Shown in pieces: positions 17,601 through 23,563 of a stretch of DNA of 64,000 bases. Position 1 is the first letter of the stretch. The number at the start of each line of letters is the position of its first letter. The stretch spans positions 124,001 through 188,000 of the forward strand of contig JAUIEC010000005.1 of NCBI GenBank assembly GCA_030428945.1. Direction: 5' to 3'. The translations under genes and the position numbers were made by a program. Origin of the DNA: Phycisphaerae bacterium. Lineage in GTDB: Bacteria; Planctomycetota; Phycisphaerae; UBA1845; Fen-1342. The notes below the pieces were generated by a model. The model ran no database searches and was not told the origin of the DNA. It saw only the letters and a program-made list of their open reading frames with translations.

Positions 17601-18595
17601 AAGTTCAGCTCGTCGAGCGCCTCCAGCTTGGTGAAGCGGCGGGTCGTCTCGTAGGTCAGTTCGCCGATGATGAACACGTCGGCGATGTTCATGTACGGCT
17701 TGCCGATCCGCTTGGCGTACAGCTTGACGACTTCCTCCCACGGCATCTCGAAGAAGCTGAACCACTCGGTCTTGCCATCGGGTGACAGCGGCAGCGGCAG
17801 GACCCGCTCGCCCTCGCCGGCCTGGTTGCGCGGACGCACCTGGCCGCCCTCGTCATCGTCGTCATCGTCCTCGGCCTCGCGGCGGAGGTTGCCGCGCTTC
17901 GGCGGGTCGCCGGCCCGGGCAGCGGCTTCGCGGGCCCGCTTGCGGGCGCCGCCGCCCTTGGGGATGTCGGCGAATCGGCCGCGGCGTTCGGTGGTCGGTT
18001 CGGTCGCGGGCTGATCGTCACCGCCGGGTTCGTCGCCGGCGGCTTCGGGGTCGTCCATCGGCTCGGCCTGCTCTTCGGCCTCGTTGGGATCCGCGACGAC
18101 CTTGGGATCGGTCCGGGGCGCAGCGCCGGCCTGGGGCGTCCGGTTGCGGGCCCGCACGTCGGGACGCTCCACCGGATTGATCACCGGTTCGTCCTCGCCG
18201 CCCTCGCGCTGTTCGTCGAGTTTCTTCTGCATGTCGGCTTCGCGCTTCTGGCGCGCTTCGAGCGCCCGCTTGCGAAGCTGTTCGCTGCGCTTGCGGGCGT
18301 CCTCGCGACGCTGCTCGCGCTCGGCCCGGATCTGTTCGGCCGTGCGCGGCGCGTCGGCCGGCTGGCTGCTGGCCTGCTTGCGCATTTCCTGGAGGCGTTC
18401 GAGGGCCCGCTGCCGGGCCTCCTGCGTCGTGGTCGGCGGCTGGGGCGGCTTGGCCTGGTCGGCCGGCTGCGTGTCGGAGACCGGGTCGGGCCTGGCGGCC
18501 GGCTTCTCTTCCTGTCCGGGTGCGACAGCGGGAAGAAGTGCCAGTCCGGCACCAAGGACAGCGGCCACCCAGGTCAACGTTCGCTTCGCGATCAT
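5654..18595 (-). CDS. gspD: Giant type II secretion secretin (GspD-like), 4313 aa with about 41 N-domain repeats
   Basis: The ATG at 18595 gives a signal peptide (IAKRTLTWVAAVLGAG...) preceded by GGGGA. Residues about 60-190 are a charged coiled coil and 190-270 are disordered. Residues about 274-400 look like the first N domain (N0/STN-type). From there to about 3975 I count roughly 41 copies of the Secretin_N signature: a helix-turn start such as YADADQIQPLVEQF, then a strand like D-x-R-T-N-x-L-I-V, then a helix ending I-x-x-L-D, about 90 residues apart. Several loops are Gly-, Gln-, Arg- or Thr-rich. Residues about 3978-4210 form one intact secretin channel domain (PQVMIQVLIAEVML, VLQRPQIMAMDN, VTVRNNETVVLGGL, IPGLGDVPVVGLLF, TELLVVLTPRVV). 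A normal GspD has about 650-750 residues and four N domains. The frame is unbroken. The gene heads a tail of two lipoproteins and an MreD-like protein and follows gspK-L-M on the same strand. Confidence 0.95.
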   Translation of the reverse strand: MIAKRTLTWVAAVLGAGLALLPAVAPGQEEKPAARPDPVSDTQPADQAKPPQPPTTTQEARQRALERLQEMRKQASSQPADAPRTAEQIRAEREQRREDARKRSEQLRKRALEARQKREADMQKKLDEQREGGEDEPVINPVERPDVRARNRTPQAGAAPRTDPKVVADPNEAEEQAEPMDDPEAAGDEPGGDDQPATEPTTERRGRFADIPKGGGARKRAREAAARAGDPPKRGNLRREAEDDDDDDEGGQVRPRNQAGEGERVLPLPLSPDGKTEWFSFFEMPWEEVVKLYAKRIGKPYMNIADVFIIGELTYETTRRFTKLEALDELNFLLVQQGYFLAETENYVYALPLNELGKYLPVEQAFYPNLEAFEAANLRDMEFASVLIRIKGRPAETIRDMIAPAMPDHALPVVLGDTNQIHITGLARDVRRFLDLYKVYETEEFDPRETRFIKIKTNVREIERMLQDYFDITAAQRTYNRQTRKWETTGGSDNNIKMIPDERTKTLIVKASTAKLTEIEDFIALIDQDPGFEFDTHVIEVKHGSAVDIANLLNQIFQQEQGTQQRTPTRTTSRTTSRTRTPTRTNTAQNNQAAPEQIIVEDLYERAKKTVRLVADERTNKLIVYANKDGLERVNEMLAKIDLPVPVNFKTFYLDYADADQIQPLVEQFVRGTSTTTTIRGRSTTSRSGLTIIADPVLNALHVSGEPEEMGKAEEIIAKLDNELVAETQHVIQLVNLTPSRVAQMVSPLLSGGAAPARGPVRRGGRARANATPELIPLDEAGILIVICSDAQWEKVEDTIRIWDESALSNQPRDAFFQLENASPAAVVEVLNQLYRQYSHPVLGRSAVLIQALPDDQIIVHGVQPAIDEIEALLPQLDVVPKENPLVILPLEYADAAQVAELAESLLPTGTRPTGRRGARPASGSEASITPEPVTNSLIVRADDITLDRIKRFASEMEQAVAQQQPERKFYSLKNAASREVATLVSQLFGAASSRGRGRAAVGTQVKVAAVGTQVVVDAPAMKQAEIGAVIEELDQRSDKGITTKLIKLPGAPVRSISQKLTAAFRDRVRQQGAVAVFLDDQTTETILVTCSADVLEEAQNLINEFQSIGQELQWGVEFFDLAHANADEAARWLQSQLVAQMGQSLGTAVARQIKVTGDARTNRVMINGPQTAVRAGGELLKNYDLEGQKQPESPIEVWTTPLAGVDIRNIANQLKPALDNLTRNRPDRLRATASGDQVTNTLILSAPKDIRGKVEELVSKFTEQSLDLSAEQRFIQLEEAEAGYVATQLNNVLVRQIERQRGRGVAQQIGIVADQRLNQVIINAPKFAVEMAEELIKQLDQAPTAESQLHTLALEKADARALVGVLNTIFREKIRAKTITLSAEPLTNSIIVGGSQEEFDGIAEWVRELEQNAEGASSEIVTIDLNYADPWETRNMINDIFGRSRRQGGAASEDVYVTVSNNTLVVKAPGSKLEEVKALIASIDNQGQDDFQIKTYDLQQIDANQLAGRINNFLKRSAGVQKRGTMQPEAFPEPLTNTLVVIASKRQIPMIDELIESVVSREAAGTVATIDIKYADPWEVRNTVNEIFRTRRGGSPAEQVSVTISNNTLVVRAPSSKLQDIRDLVARIDVDGSDDDDLQIKTYDLKRLDAQQVSWQVSMFLQSMGGNTKKGQMKPAAFAEPKTNTLVVIAPADKLPLIESLIAGIETKEMPVSEARPYTLTNVRADQIARNVEQMLKAKVAEQEGARAQTIQTAVMQAGANQLVVFAPDEYQDMVGELLKMIDSDRDTGEVVEIVRLEQARAGDVARAVSDLQRQGLARGETARVAVVADDSSNSVILRGLPADIADLQQQITSLETNSANVPELKQFQVRYVSPYDVQDTLAALFPPTNNPLDNVTVTVDEYYDKVRVTANRRRMRQVETYIAALDVEPAEDEGPAKEIHFVDIYRGDPFDIAWDVQDLYPLDRGPTIEADLFGDYIKVVCRPGEFDDILKNIRMFEARAKVERKLKETRLAGDPAKTIRALMLMHPELRVEYTEAGEEAAPSTMVETLRKEGDLPESFRKRQEEKRKRNNGREDGEEIGLGERRGPNVALASYSDPTIRERVDALLRETYAINVGAGGQDAVELGEPQKEQVGIKVFDDGRILISGPKEDVEEIESSIDIIESDLGAGEVIRIFQFTYGDVTQAARILDLMFNEPRQVVRAPQRQQPNQQQQQQGRRGQEGDDKSGGRGQGGGNDLAAQLQSMIGAQRAGGSDGKTPTRLRIATDVGNNYLIVKCDEARLPEIRELLVELDIPPGEVEIRVYQLRSIDATEAAENIKSVLGIGKAAGRQGQRAPAARGNAQQQILELLEQTQVSVGGGEGAKVDTVEIVPNAVTNALLVSSPPEVLPIIEDMINELESLSGYEIVVIREYPLEAAKVDDVLPLLQEIFAAAASGGGGGGRRGAGSPAQLGTVTVAADARRNVLIYTARQKDVELVERQIALLDVEGALAEAEMYVCQYGDASSIATAVSQIFLIGGGGQRGNRGGGGGVNEMRLSAEPSTNTILVYGPAEKRELVFAKVRELDVQASSEIRELDIKFAKATKVAESLLAIYGGATPTAGGGRRGTRSVSSTPGRLLIYGDDSSSKLLVRAPQPLFEQIEQTTRTLDQPPELLKIRKFPLVYADALAIKSSLDGAIMEYAQMALRGGQGGELDFDPFTTIPDSRTNSLIVVGSEQTFQFVQLAIAEYDVPPSEENEATVRLVRLPLGMDAQQIAAEVSQILNEGEMRAAERENRVPNLLTIGANTYSNALTVYGSKAQYDVVNNLVSQLQDVRGGDEMVTRVVQLQRLTSDEAREIIERLQQQRSNTAGGTGTIRRTGGSSTPSTFRPGSSRTIRPSGNTGGRPPTNRTRGTRGRRPGGSLQWELHRNWDRESRPAGGIFTVTSTRLVPALQRAILASALQENDQPAEQPAQPAERPQPDRQPVVVPQGDPAGMLDSVSGQLRSDVYATPLDSQRIVITGDERDIEFIEQMLMLMEATAPEGIIEIFTLENAKAAAIQPIVEQTIQAFISSRTDSPGRADRFSVIAENRSNALFVTASEQNMEMIRQIVQTIDAQTEDGGTDFRSFQLKNIRAQQAKELLDPVVQKLNAQREVPADQQSSLEAIAPSNSLLAIGTPTDLEEIEKMIEAIDQEVDEGNDFTTSRVLVMDLRNAAANELAETLTQLIALEAAGGQGGTARLIRQLRLTTAQGQELPPLELDKPIEIIPEPAKNSLIILSSPKNNEALKAIVGLFDQLPDGHDIEIKTMPLQYAAAERVAETLQTLFDEGKEKVLTRPQENTRSNNSMPPQPRTLTGNSLPYNVVVKSDTRTNSVIVVGRTDAIRLAGALVSEMDQPSVGERWPARVVSLRNLQAAELQERLTEMLDKRAEALGEADNLARDNAILMTDERSNSLVVIASTEVFGLVEGLARQLDDTASYRVVDSRFRRLEYADSVKLGNTLQEFFDKKKDAISTVNDGGQTEELFVLSDSRSNSLLLTGTRDFLAEAEQMVSQLDQSYVPTLDFRVRPVLLNSAAGIATRLQEMIDATRDQGEGMEGTPIHISADPYSNTLLLAASREDMIMVERWVEVLDRPSEPGRITRIFPLSRGDAEAVSTSAGELFQSANEGSSNDVTVTHDPTTNSVVVSGPPQVVRDVEDFLARIDTTEPVDNGSIQIFKLDQADAETAGNLLRSIVALESGTIDSSGLRSSGGSNSAEAASQIMLVWHRQHADLGTETLKAMRNGITVIDNVRTNQLIVIAPTSSMPLIESLVAAIDVPPDAAKIRIFPLRNSDAEQMVEMLDELFATEQGGGGGAAGSDTERILQLEGFASGGRQELSFTTDMRTNSVIAAGTTGYLDLVEELILKLDTQDIQSRTTLVYTPHNNEAAAIQTALQQLNDAEQQMLADLQEDLSVSERMGREIVAVASEDTNRVILNFDPRRRSELLSLVQDLDQPPPQVMIQVLIAEVMLNDSLELGVEFAFQDLQFTKAGPGDTNTFDFVGGTDLGAAGAGLGGFTFTISGQDFNFLLRTLQNEGTLNVLQRPQIMAMDNLEARIEITNDVPYVSGTQTSTTGQISTAVARQDVGIILEVTPRINPDGFVNMHVRQEVSDLTDSTVDVGQGVTAPIFFRREAETDVTVRNNETVVLGGLISTTERTVEQKIPGLGDVPVVGLLFRNNEVSSDHTELLVVLTPRVVRTVEDYRELSIRERDLTGTIPDTVLTNPLMQGLRVRPEDLRPLEDEGLLEPITIEARRPEPQVPVREPAPALRDTPSRPSYDIPVSNKRGAAGNGRQR
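13470..14340 (-). repeat. Tandem two-unit duplication inside the secretin gene
   Basis: Two adjacent units of about 145 residues (roughly 13905-14340 and 13470-13895) match closely in order. They share YADPWETRNMINDIF / YADPWEVRNTVNEIF, VTVSNNTLVVKAP / VTISNNTLVVRAP, IKTYDLQQIDANQ / IKTYDLKRLDAQQ, and EPLTNTLVVIA / EPKTNTLVVIA. Other N-domain repeats in the protein are far more diverged. This indicates a more recent internal duplication of a two-domain block. Confidence 0.75.
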
Positions 18596-19070
18596 TCGTC
18601 GTTCCCCAAGCACAGGGTTGTAACGAGTTGTGTCTTGCAACGGCCCACGCCTCTGGTCCGCGGCGGTCCACCGGCGTCGAGATCCGGCCGTCGTCAGACC
18701 GGGCCGAACCACGGACGGGCACTGGCTTATACCGGCCCGGCGGCGGGTGGTGACGTCCGCGGAGAGACGTCTGAAAAATCGTTTTCGTAGTGCGGAGGCT
18801 CGCCGAAACCCGGCCCCTCGCCAGCGGTGCTAATGCTAAGCGAACACGCCAGTTGCGTCGATACGCCCGGGCCCGAGGTCGAAAAAGGGGAGCCGCGAAA
18901 ACGCGTGGGAGACGGCAGGCGCGGAAGCCCTTTGGCCTGAGAGGGTTCGGGCGCCGCGAAGGGGGACCCTGGCAGCGGGACAACGGCCGGCAAAGATCGA
19001 CCGGCGTCGGGTCGGATCGCGCCTCGCCCGGTTCCCTGCCTGCGCCCGGACAACCGCCGCGGGGCCTGAA
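18596..19070. other. 475-bp gap upstream of the giant secretin
   Basis: This is the only long gap within the run of minus-strand T2SS genes from gspH down to the hydrolase. No convincing protein gene or terminator is visible. It contains an AGACGTCT palindrome near 18768. A separate promoter or long leader for the secretin gene is likely but I cannot point to clear -10 and -35 boxes. Confidence 0.4.
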
Positions 19071-20249
19071 CTACGACTCAGCCCCCGTCTCCCCTTCGGC
19101 CGGCGGAGCCTCGGCGGAGTGGGCGAGAACTTCCTGGAGCAGGCGCCAGATTTCCGGGTAGTTCTGTTCGGTCAGCTTGTCGCGCTCTTCGAAGGTGCGG
19201 CCGTTGGCGTAGATGTAGAACTTGTCGCCGCCGGCCGGCTTGCGTTCGTTGGCGCGAATCACGACGCAGCGCGGGTCGATCAGCACGAGGTGCCCGTCGT
19301 CGAACTCGTCGTTGAGCTGAAACTCCAGCGGCGGGTCGGCCGCCTGGCGGACGTCAAAGACGAACGCGGTCGGCTGGCCGTCCTCGGCGGTGGACCCGAT
19401 CAGGGTGAACTGGTCCGCGTCGGGCCGGCGGTTGACCGGCGGACGCGGAGGCGGCTTTTCGGTGGCCTCGGGCTTGTCGTTCCTGGCGACGTCGACCGGC
19501 TTCTCGACCTTGACCGGCGGAGGCTTCGGTCGTTCCCTGGCTTCGGTCAGGCGGAACATGTTGGACTGCCAGACCCGGGCGAAGTCGGTCTGTTCGTCGA
19601 GGTACGGCTCGAGCCGGGACTTCCACTCCGGATCCTTGGTCCATTCGGGATCGAACGGCGTCGCGGCGAGTTTCTTGTCGGGCGCGTTCGGCAGGACGAG
19701 GGTCGAAACGGTCATCGTCACGCCGAGGGTCGGGTTCGGGCTCGGCTTGCCGCGCTTGGGCTTGACGTCGTTGGGGGCCGCGGCGATCGCAAGCTGGTCG
19801 ACCCGCTTGATGTACGGGGCGGCATAGATGTCTTCGAGCAGCGAGACGACCCGCTGCAGCGGCGCGTCGAACTTGAGCCCCAGCTTGATGGTCGTGAAGC
19901 CGGCCCGCGGGCCCTTGTTGATCACTTCGACCGGACGCGGCGTCAGCGTGGCGGCGTCCTTCAGGCTGTTGGCCTGCAGCAGCCGCGTGATCTCGGCCCG
20001 GAACGCCAGCGTGCTGAGTTCGATGTCGTTGCTGAAGGTGGTCGAGGTGGCCCGCTGCCAGCGCTGCCGCGACGAGTAGCTCGGCAGCAGACGCTCTTCC
20101 AGCGACTCGCGTTCGATCTGCGCGTCGCGAATGTCCTGCTGAAGCTGCATCCGCGGAGCGACGATGTACGAGCGGATCGCCTGGTAGCCGCCGAAGAGTA
20201 CCGCCACGGTCGCGGCCGAGCCGATCAGTACCTGTTCGCGTGACGTCAT
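19071..20249 (-). CDS. PilO/GspM-like T2SS inner-membrane protein
   Basis: The 392-residue protein starts with a short cytoplasmic stretch and one membrane segment (about 8-27, VLIGSAATVAVLFGGYQAI). A coiled coil follows (LQQDIRDAQIERESLEER), then a periplasmic ferredoxin-like region where FTTIKLGLKFDAPLQRVVSLLEDIY is typical of PilO/GspM folds. The C-terminal half has a proline-rich linker and a beta-rich domain with GDKFYIYANGRTFEERDKL. PilO/GspM bridges the GspL platform and the secretin in the periplasm. It begins 1 bp after the stop of the GspL-like gene. Its extra C-terminal domain (about 270-392) is longer than in ordinary GspM and may be related to the unusual secretin. Confidence 0.78.
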   Translation of the reverse strand: MTSREQVLIGSAATVAVLFGGYQAIRSYIVAPRMQLQQDIRDAQIERESLEERLLPSYSSRQRWQRATSTTFSNDIELSTLAFRAEITRLLQANSLKDAATLTPRPVEVINKGPRAGFTTIKLGLKFDAPLQRVVSLLEDIYAAPYIKRVDQLAIAAAPNDVKPKRGKPSPNPTLGVTMTVSTLVLPNAPDKKLAATPFDPEWTKDPEWKSRLEPYLDEQTDFARVWQSNMFRLTEARERPKPPPVKVEKPVDVARNDKPEATEKPPPRPPVNRRPDADQFTLIGSTAEDGQPTAFVFDVRQAADPPLEFQLNDEFDDGHLVLIDPRCVVIRANERKPAGGDKFYIYANGRTFEERDKLTEQNYPEIWRLLQEVLAHSAEAPPAEGETGAES

Positions 20250-20250
20250 C

Positions 20251-21945
20251 TCAGATCCCCGCTCGCTTCAGTTCCTTGATCCGCTTGTCGGCGGCCTTGT
20301 CGCGCTCCTTCTGGCCGGCGTTGTGCGCGACGAGATCGACCAGCTTGATGGTCAGGTCGGTCTGCCCCTTGAACTTCGGGTCGAGAATGCTGCCGGTCGC
20401 GGGCTGCCAGCTACCGAGCCGTTCGACCTCGTACGGCTGGCGGTCCTCGATCTGGTACTCGGCGATCCGCCGGGCGAAGGCCTGCGCGGTCTCCTGGTCG
20501 TTGCAGAGCAGCTTGAGCGTGACCGTCCCGGTCGACTCGCGGAACGAGAAGTCCGTCACCAGCAGCTTCTGGTAGTCCTTGTACTGGTCGCCGCCGGGCG
20601 GCGGTTCGTTCAGGTCGCCGGCCCACTCGGTCAGCCGCAGCAGATGCTCGATCGCGATCCCCATCCGCGAGGCTTCCTCCCAGGTGCGCTTGCCCTGGAT
20701 CAGGTTCTCCAGCTCGTAGTAGTTGACCAGGTCGGCCCGCAACTGCTTGTTGATCTCGACCAGTTCCGACCGCTCGCCGCGCAACTGGCGGAAGTCGTTG
20801 TAGACCCAGGCCCCGGCCGCGACGATCACCATCGCGGCGGCGACCCCGGCGATCCGCAGGTTGCGCTTCAGGTCGGCGTGCTTCTCGACCGGCTGCTTCG
20901 GATGCAGGAAGTCGAGTTCGAGCAGGTCGGGATGCGCCAGCGTCCAGGCCCGACCGAGACAGGCCGAGAACGAGCGAAGCTGCGGGGCCTCGTGCTCGTT
21001 GACGCCCAGCCGGGCGGTCGGATCGAACAGGTCGGCCGGCAGGCTCAGGTCACGGTCGATCGCGTCGACCAGGGCGTGCTCGATGCCGGTTCCGCCGGCC
21101 ACCAGGACCTGGTCGATGTGCGGGTCGCCGACCGTGGCGCGGAAGGCCTGCAGCGTGCGTTTGACCTCCAGGACCAGTTCGTCGAGCACCTCGCGATGCG
21201 CCTCGTCGATCAGCTCCATCTGCGAAAGCTCGGCCTTCGAGGAGATCCGGCTGTCCTCGCTGACCAGTTCGCCGCCATGGAACGGAACGCCGACGCTGGC
21301 CGAGCGCGAGAAGACCAGCCCCGACCCGAGCGTGCCGGCGCCCTGGTCCGCGGTCAGGTGCGCGCCCCGCACGACGTCGATCTCGGTCACGGCCGGCCCG
21401 ACGTCGATCAGCAGGACCTGCTGCTGAATCGTGTTGGCCAGGTTGGCGACGCTGATGCCGTTGGCGTACGGCCGCAGGCCGACGTTGGTCGGACTCAGCC
21501 CGGCCACGCGGCAGGTTTCGAGCAGGTTGTTGAGCACGTCCTGGCGAACGGCGGCCAGCAGGACCTCGACGGCGAGCCCGTCCTCGTTGCGTTCGCTGAC
21601 GACGTAGTCGACCGCGGCCTGGTCGACCGGGTACGACAGTTCGCGTCCGGCCACGAAGTGCACGGCGGCGGTCAGTTCGTTGGCCGGGGTCGGCGGCAGC
21701 TTGAGCGTGGTGATCACGGCCTTGTCGCGGGGCACATCGAGAACGACCTGTCGCGTGCGGATGCGATGCAGGGCGAGCATCTGGGCGATGAAGCGGCCCA
21801 TGCGTTCGGGGTCGTCGGCCGCGACCTCGGCGGGGATGCGGTGCGAGTGGGCGTCCTCGAGGTGCAGGCGGCGGCGCCCGCCGCGGGCGGCGACGATGCG
21901 GAGGGCGTGCTTGTCCCAGTCGAGGCACAGGATCTTGCGGGCCAC
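20251..21945 (-). CDS. gspL: GspL-like protein (PilM-type actin fold fused to PilN-like periplasmic part)
   Basis: The 564-residue protein has an N-terminal actin-like ATP-binding domain (about 1-345; ILCLDWDKHALRIV, VLLIDVGPAVTEIDV, VLVAGGTGIEHALV) like PilM/GspL. One membrane segment follows (IAGVAAAMVIVAAGAWVYN), then a coiled coil and a PilN-like ferredoxin fold (VTLKLLCNDQETAQAFARRI). In T2SS, GspL anchors the GspE ATPase to the membrane. I chose the GTG at 21945: it has AAGGAG just upstream, overlapping the gspK stop region, and gives the mature-looking start. An ATG at 21990 would overlap gspK by 35 bp and add a hydrophilic tail. Confidence 0.85.
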   Translation of the reverse strand: MARKILCLDWDKHALRIVAARGGRRRLHLEDAHSHRIPAEVAADDPERMGRFIAQMLALHRIRTRQVVLDVPRDKAVITTLKLPPTPANELTAAVHFVAGRELSYPVDQAAVDYVVSERNEDGLAVEVLLAAVRQDVLNNLLETCRVAGLSPTNVGLRPYANGISVANLANTIQQQVLLIDVGPAVTEIDVVRGAHLTADQGAGTLGSGLVFSRSASVGVPFHGGELVSEDSRISSKAELSQMELIDEAHREVLDELVLEVKRTLQAFRATVGDPHIDQVLVAGGTGIEHALVDAIDRDLSLPADLFDPTARLGVNEHEAPQLRSFSACLGRAWTLAHPDLLELDFLHPKQPVEKHADLKRNLRIAGVAAAMVIVAAGAWVYNDFRQLRGERSELVEINKQLRADLVNYYELENLIQGKRTWEEASRMGIAIEHLLRLTEWAGDLNEPPPGGDQYKDYQKLLVTDFSFRESTGTVTLKLLCNDQETAQAFARRIAEYQIEDRQPYEVERLGSWQPATGSILDPKFKGQTDLTIKLVDLVAHNAGQKERDKAADKRIKELKRAGI

Positions 21946-21955
21946 GCGGTGCTCC

Positions 21956-23563
21956 TTATTCCGGTTGGATGACGACGACTTCGTCATCATCGATCGGCCA
22001 GGCCATGCCCAGCCGGGTCAGGTCGCGATGATACTTGACCTGCGGCAGCGGGCCGATCATCTCGATCACCCATTCGCCGCGACGGAAGGCCTTGAGGTGG
22101 TCGGCATAGCCAAGCACCTCGACGTGGAACTGGACGGACTTGGTCGTGATGAACGGGGCGATCTGGCGGAACTCGTCCGCGCTCAGGCCTCCGTACACGA
22201 GCGGCCAGGCCGTCGTCCGCAGTTCCTCGGCCCCGAGTTCGGCTCGGGTGGCCATGATCTTTTGCAGGATCTCGGGGTTCATCCCGGGAATCAAGCCCAG
22301 CACGCGGGCCGGCGCCGTGCTGACGTGGATCAGGCCGACGATCGGCTGCTGGGCCTGTTCGACCCCGCGCACGGTGAAACGATCCATCAGGTACGGCATT
22401 TCCTCGAGCGTCACCGGACTGCCGGGCGCGGCCGCGAAATTCAGGGAGCCGATCGCGGCGGGCCGGTTGGGGTCGTCCTCGCCCTCCGCGGCTGCTTCGC
22501 CGGCGCCCGCGCCCGCGGGCGGGCCGGCGACGGCCTCCCCGCCGTAGAGTCCGGCCGGGCTGCCCATGCTGACGAAGTCGAAGTTGTCCTGCTTGAGGCT
22601 GGCGATGAAGGCGACCGTGGCGGCACTGATTTCGCCCTCGGGGAAGTACTCGGCGATCTGGGCCTGGATGATGTTGATGTCGGCGTTCAGGTTGATCCGC
22701 GGCTTGTTGTCGAGGGCCGTGTCGGTTTCCCGTGAGAAGACCGTCAGGTACGGCGCGATGCCGTGGTTGAGAATCCCGTCGCCGTTGTCGTAGAATGGGA
22801 AGGTGTCTTCGCCGTCGTCCTCGTTCTGGTCGAGGATGCCGTTGCGATTGACGTCCTCGCCGTAGAGCAGCGCCGCGTTGAAGCCCTTGACCAGCAGCAG
22901 TTCCTCGAGCGTGTCGAGCGGACCGTTCTTGCAACTGTACGGCGGTCCGGGATCGAGGTTGGTGTAGTACTCGTCCTCGGCCCCGCCCTCGCGGGCGTCG
23001 CCGTCCTCGTCGAGCCAGTCGAGCAGCGCCGCCACGTACGGCCCGGGCGTTTCGATGCCCATCTCGAACAGCAGCGACGAAACAAGCTGCGTGATCTGCG
23101 CATCGGTGGCGACGTTGATGTTCAGCTTGCCCGCCTCGGGCGTCACGCCGAAGCGCATCGTGCCCTCCGGACCGTCCAGCCGCGGGGCCACCAGGCTGTA
23201 GCGCCAGGCCGGCGACGGCCGCGGTTCGGACGCGAAGTACTCGAGCCGCGAACCGATCTCGACCAGCGGATCGTCCTCGCGCTCGTACTGTTCGGCCCAG
23301 ACCAGCGCGTGCCGGAAACGCTGCGGGTTGTCGAACCAGGCGAAGATGTTGTGCTGATCGGCCCGCAGAACCGAGACGAGTTCCTCGTAGCCCGAGTCGG
23401 TCACCAGCCGCGACTGCTGCTGGTGTCCGAACGCGACGATGCCCTGCTGCTCGCTGCGAATGAAGAACAGGTAGCTGACCATCACCAGCGCCAGCAGGCC
23501 GATCATCAGCAGCACCACGGCCAGCACCACGCCGCGGCGATCTGTCCGGCGACACCGCATCAT
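21956..23563 (-). CDS. gspK: Type II secretion minor pseudopilin GspK
   Basis: The 535-residue protein has a prepilin leader (RRTDRRG|VVLAVVLLMIG) lacking the usual Glu at position 5, as is known for GspK. The family's features include AGKLNINVAT, LLDWLDEDGD and LEELLLVKGF, plus a calcium-loop-like stretch DVNRNGILDQNEDDGED. GspK caps the pseudopilus tip with GspI and GspJ. The protein is longer than typical GspK (about 330 residues). The extra length includes a Gly/Ala-rich insert near residue 345-375. Its ATG overlaps the gspJ stop (ATGA). Confidence 0.9.
   Translation of the reverse strand: MMRCRRTDRRGVVLAVVLLMIGLLALVMVSYLFFIRSEQQGIVAFGHQQQSRLVTDSGYEELVSVLRADQHNIFAWFDNPQRFRHALVWAEQYEREDDPLVEIGSRLEYFASEPRPSPAWRYSLVAPRLDGPEGTMRFGVTPEAGKLNINVATDAQITQLVSSLLFEMGIETPGPYVAALLDWLDEDGDAREGGAEDEYYTNLDPGPPYSCKNGPLDTLEELLLVKGFNAALLYGEDVNRNGILDQNEDDGEDTFPFYDNGDGILNHGIAPYLTVFSRETDTALDNKPRINLNADINIIQAQIAEYFPEGEISAATVAFIASLKQDNFDFVSMGSPAGLYGGEAVAGPPAGAGAGEAAAEGEDDPNRPAAIGSLNFAAAPGSPVTLEEMPYLMDRFTVRGVEQAQQPIVGLIHVSTAPARVLGLIPGMNPEILQKIMATRAELGAEELRTTAWPLVYGGLSADEFRQIAPFITTKSVQFHVEVLGYADHLKAFRRGEWVIEMIGPLPQVKYHRDLTRLGMAWPIDDDEVVVIQPE

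Noticed and set aside
12512-17785. Open frame of 1757 codons antisense to the secretin
   Set aside because: Same shadow effect as the other antisense frame; no family motifs and no RBS-supported start.
5654-18595. Giant secretin as several genes fused by assembly error
   Set aside because: The frame is unbroken, the repeats diverge gradually, there are no internal signal peptides or internal secretin channel domains, and the single channel domain lies at the end as expected.
18734-18790. Regulatory palindrome AGACGTCT upstream of the secretin
   Set aside because: Only 8 bp, and a second GACGTC nearby is not in a clear operator arrangement; not enough to call a binding site.
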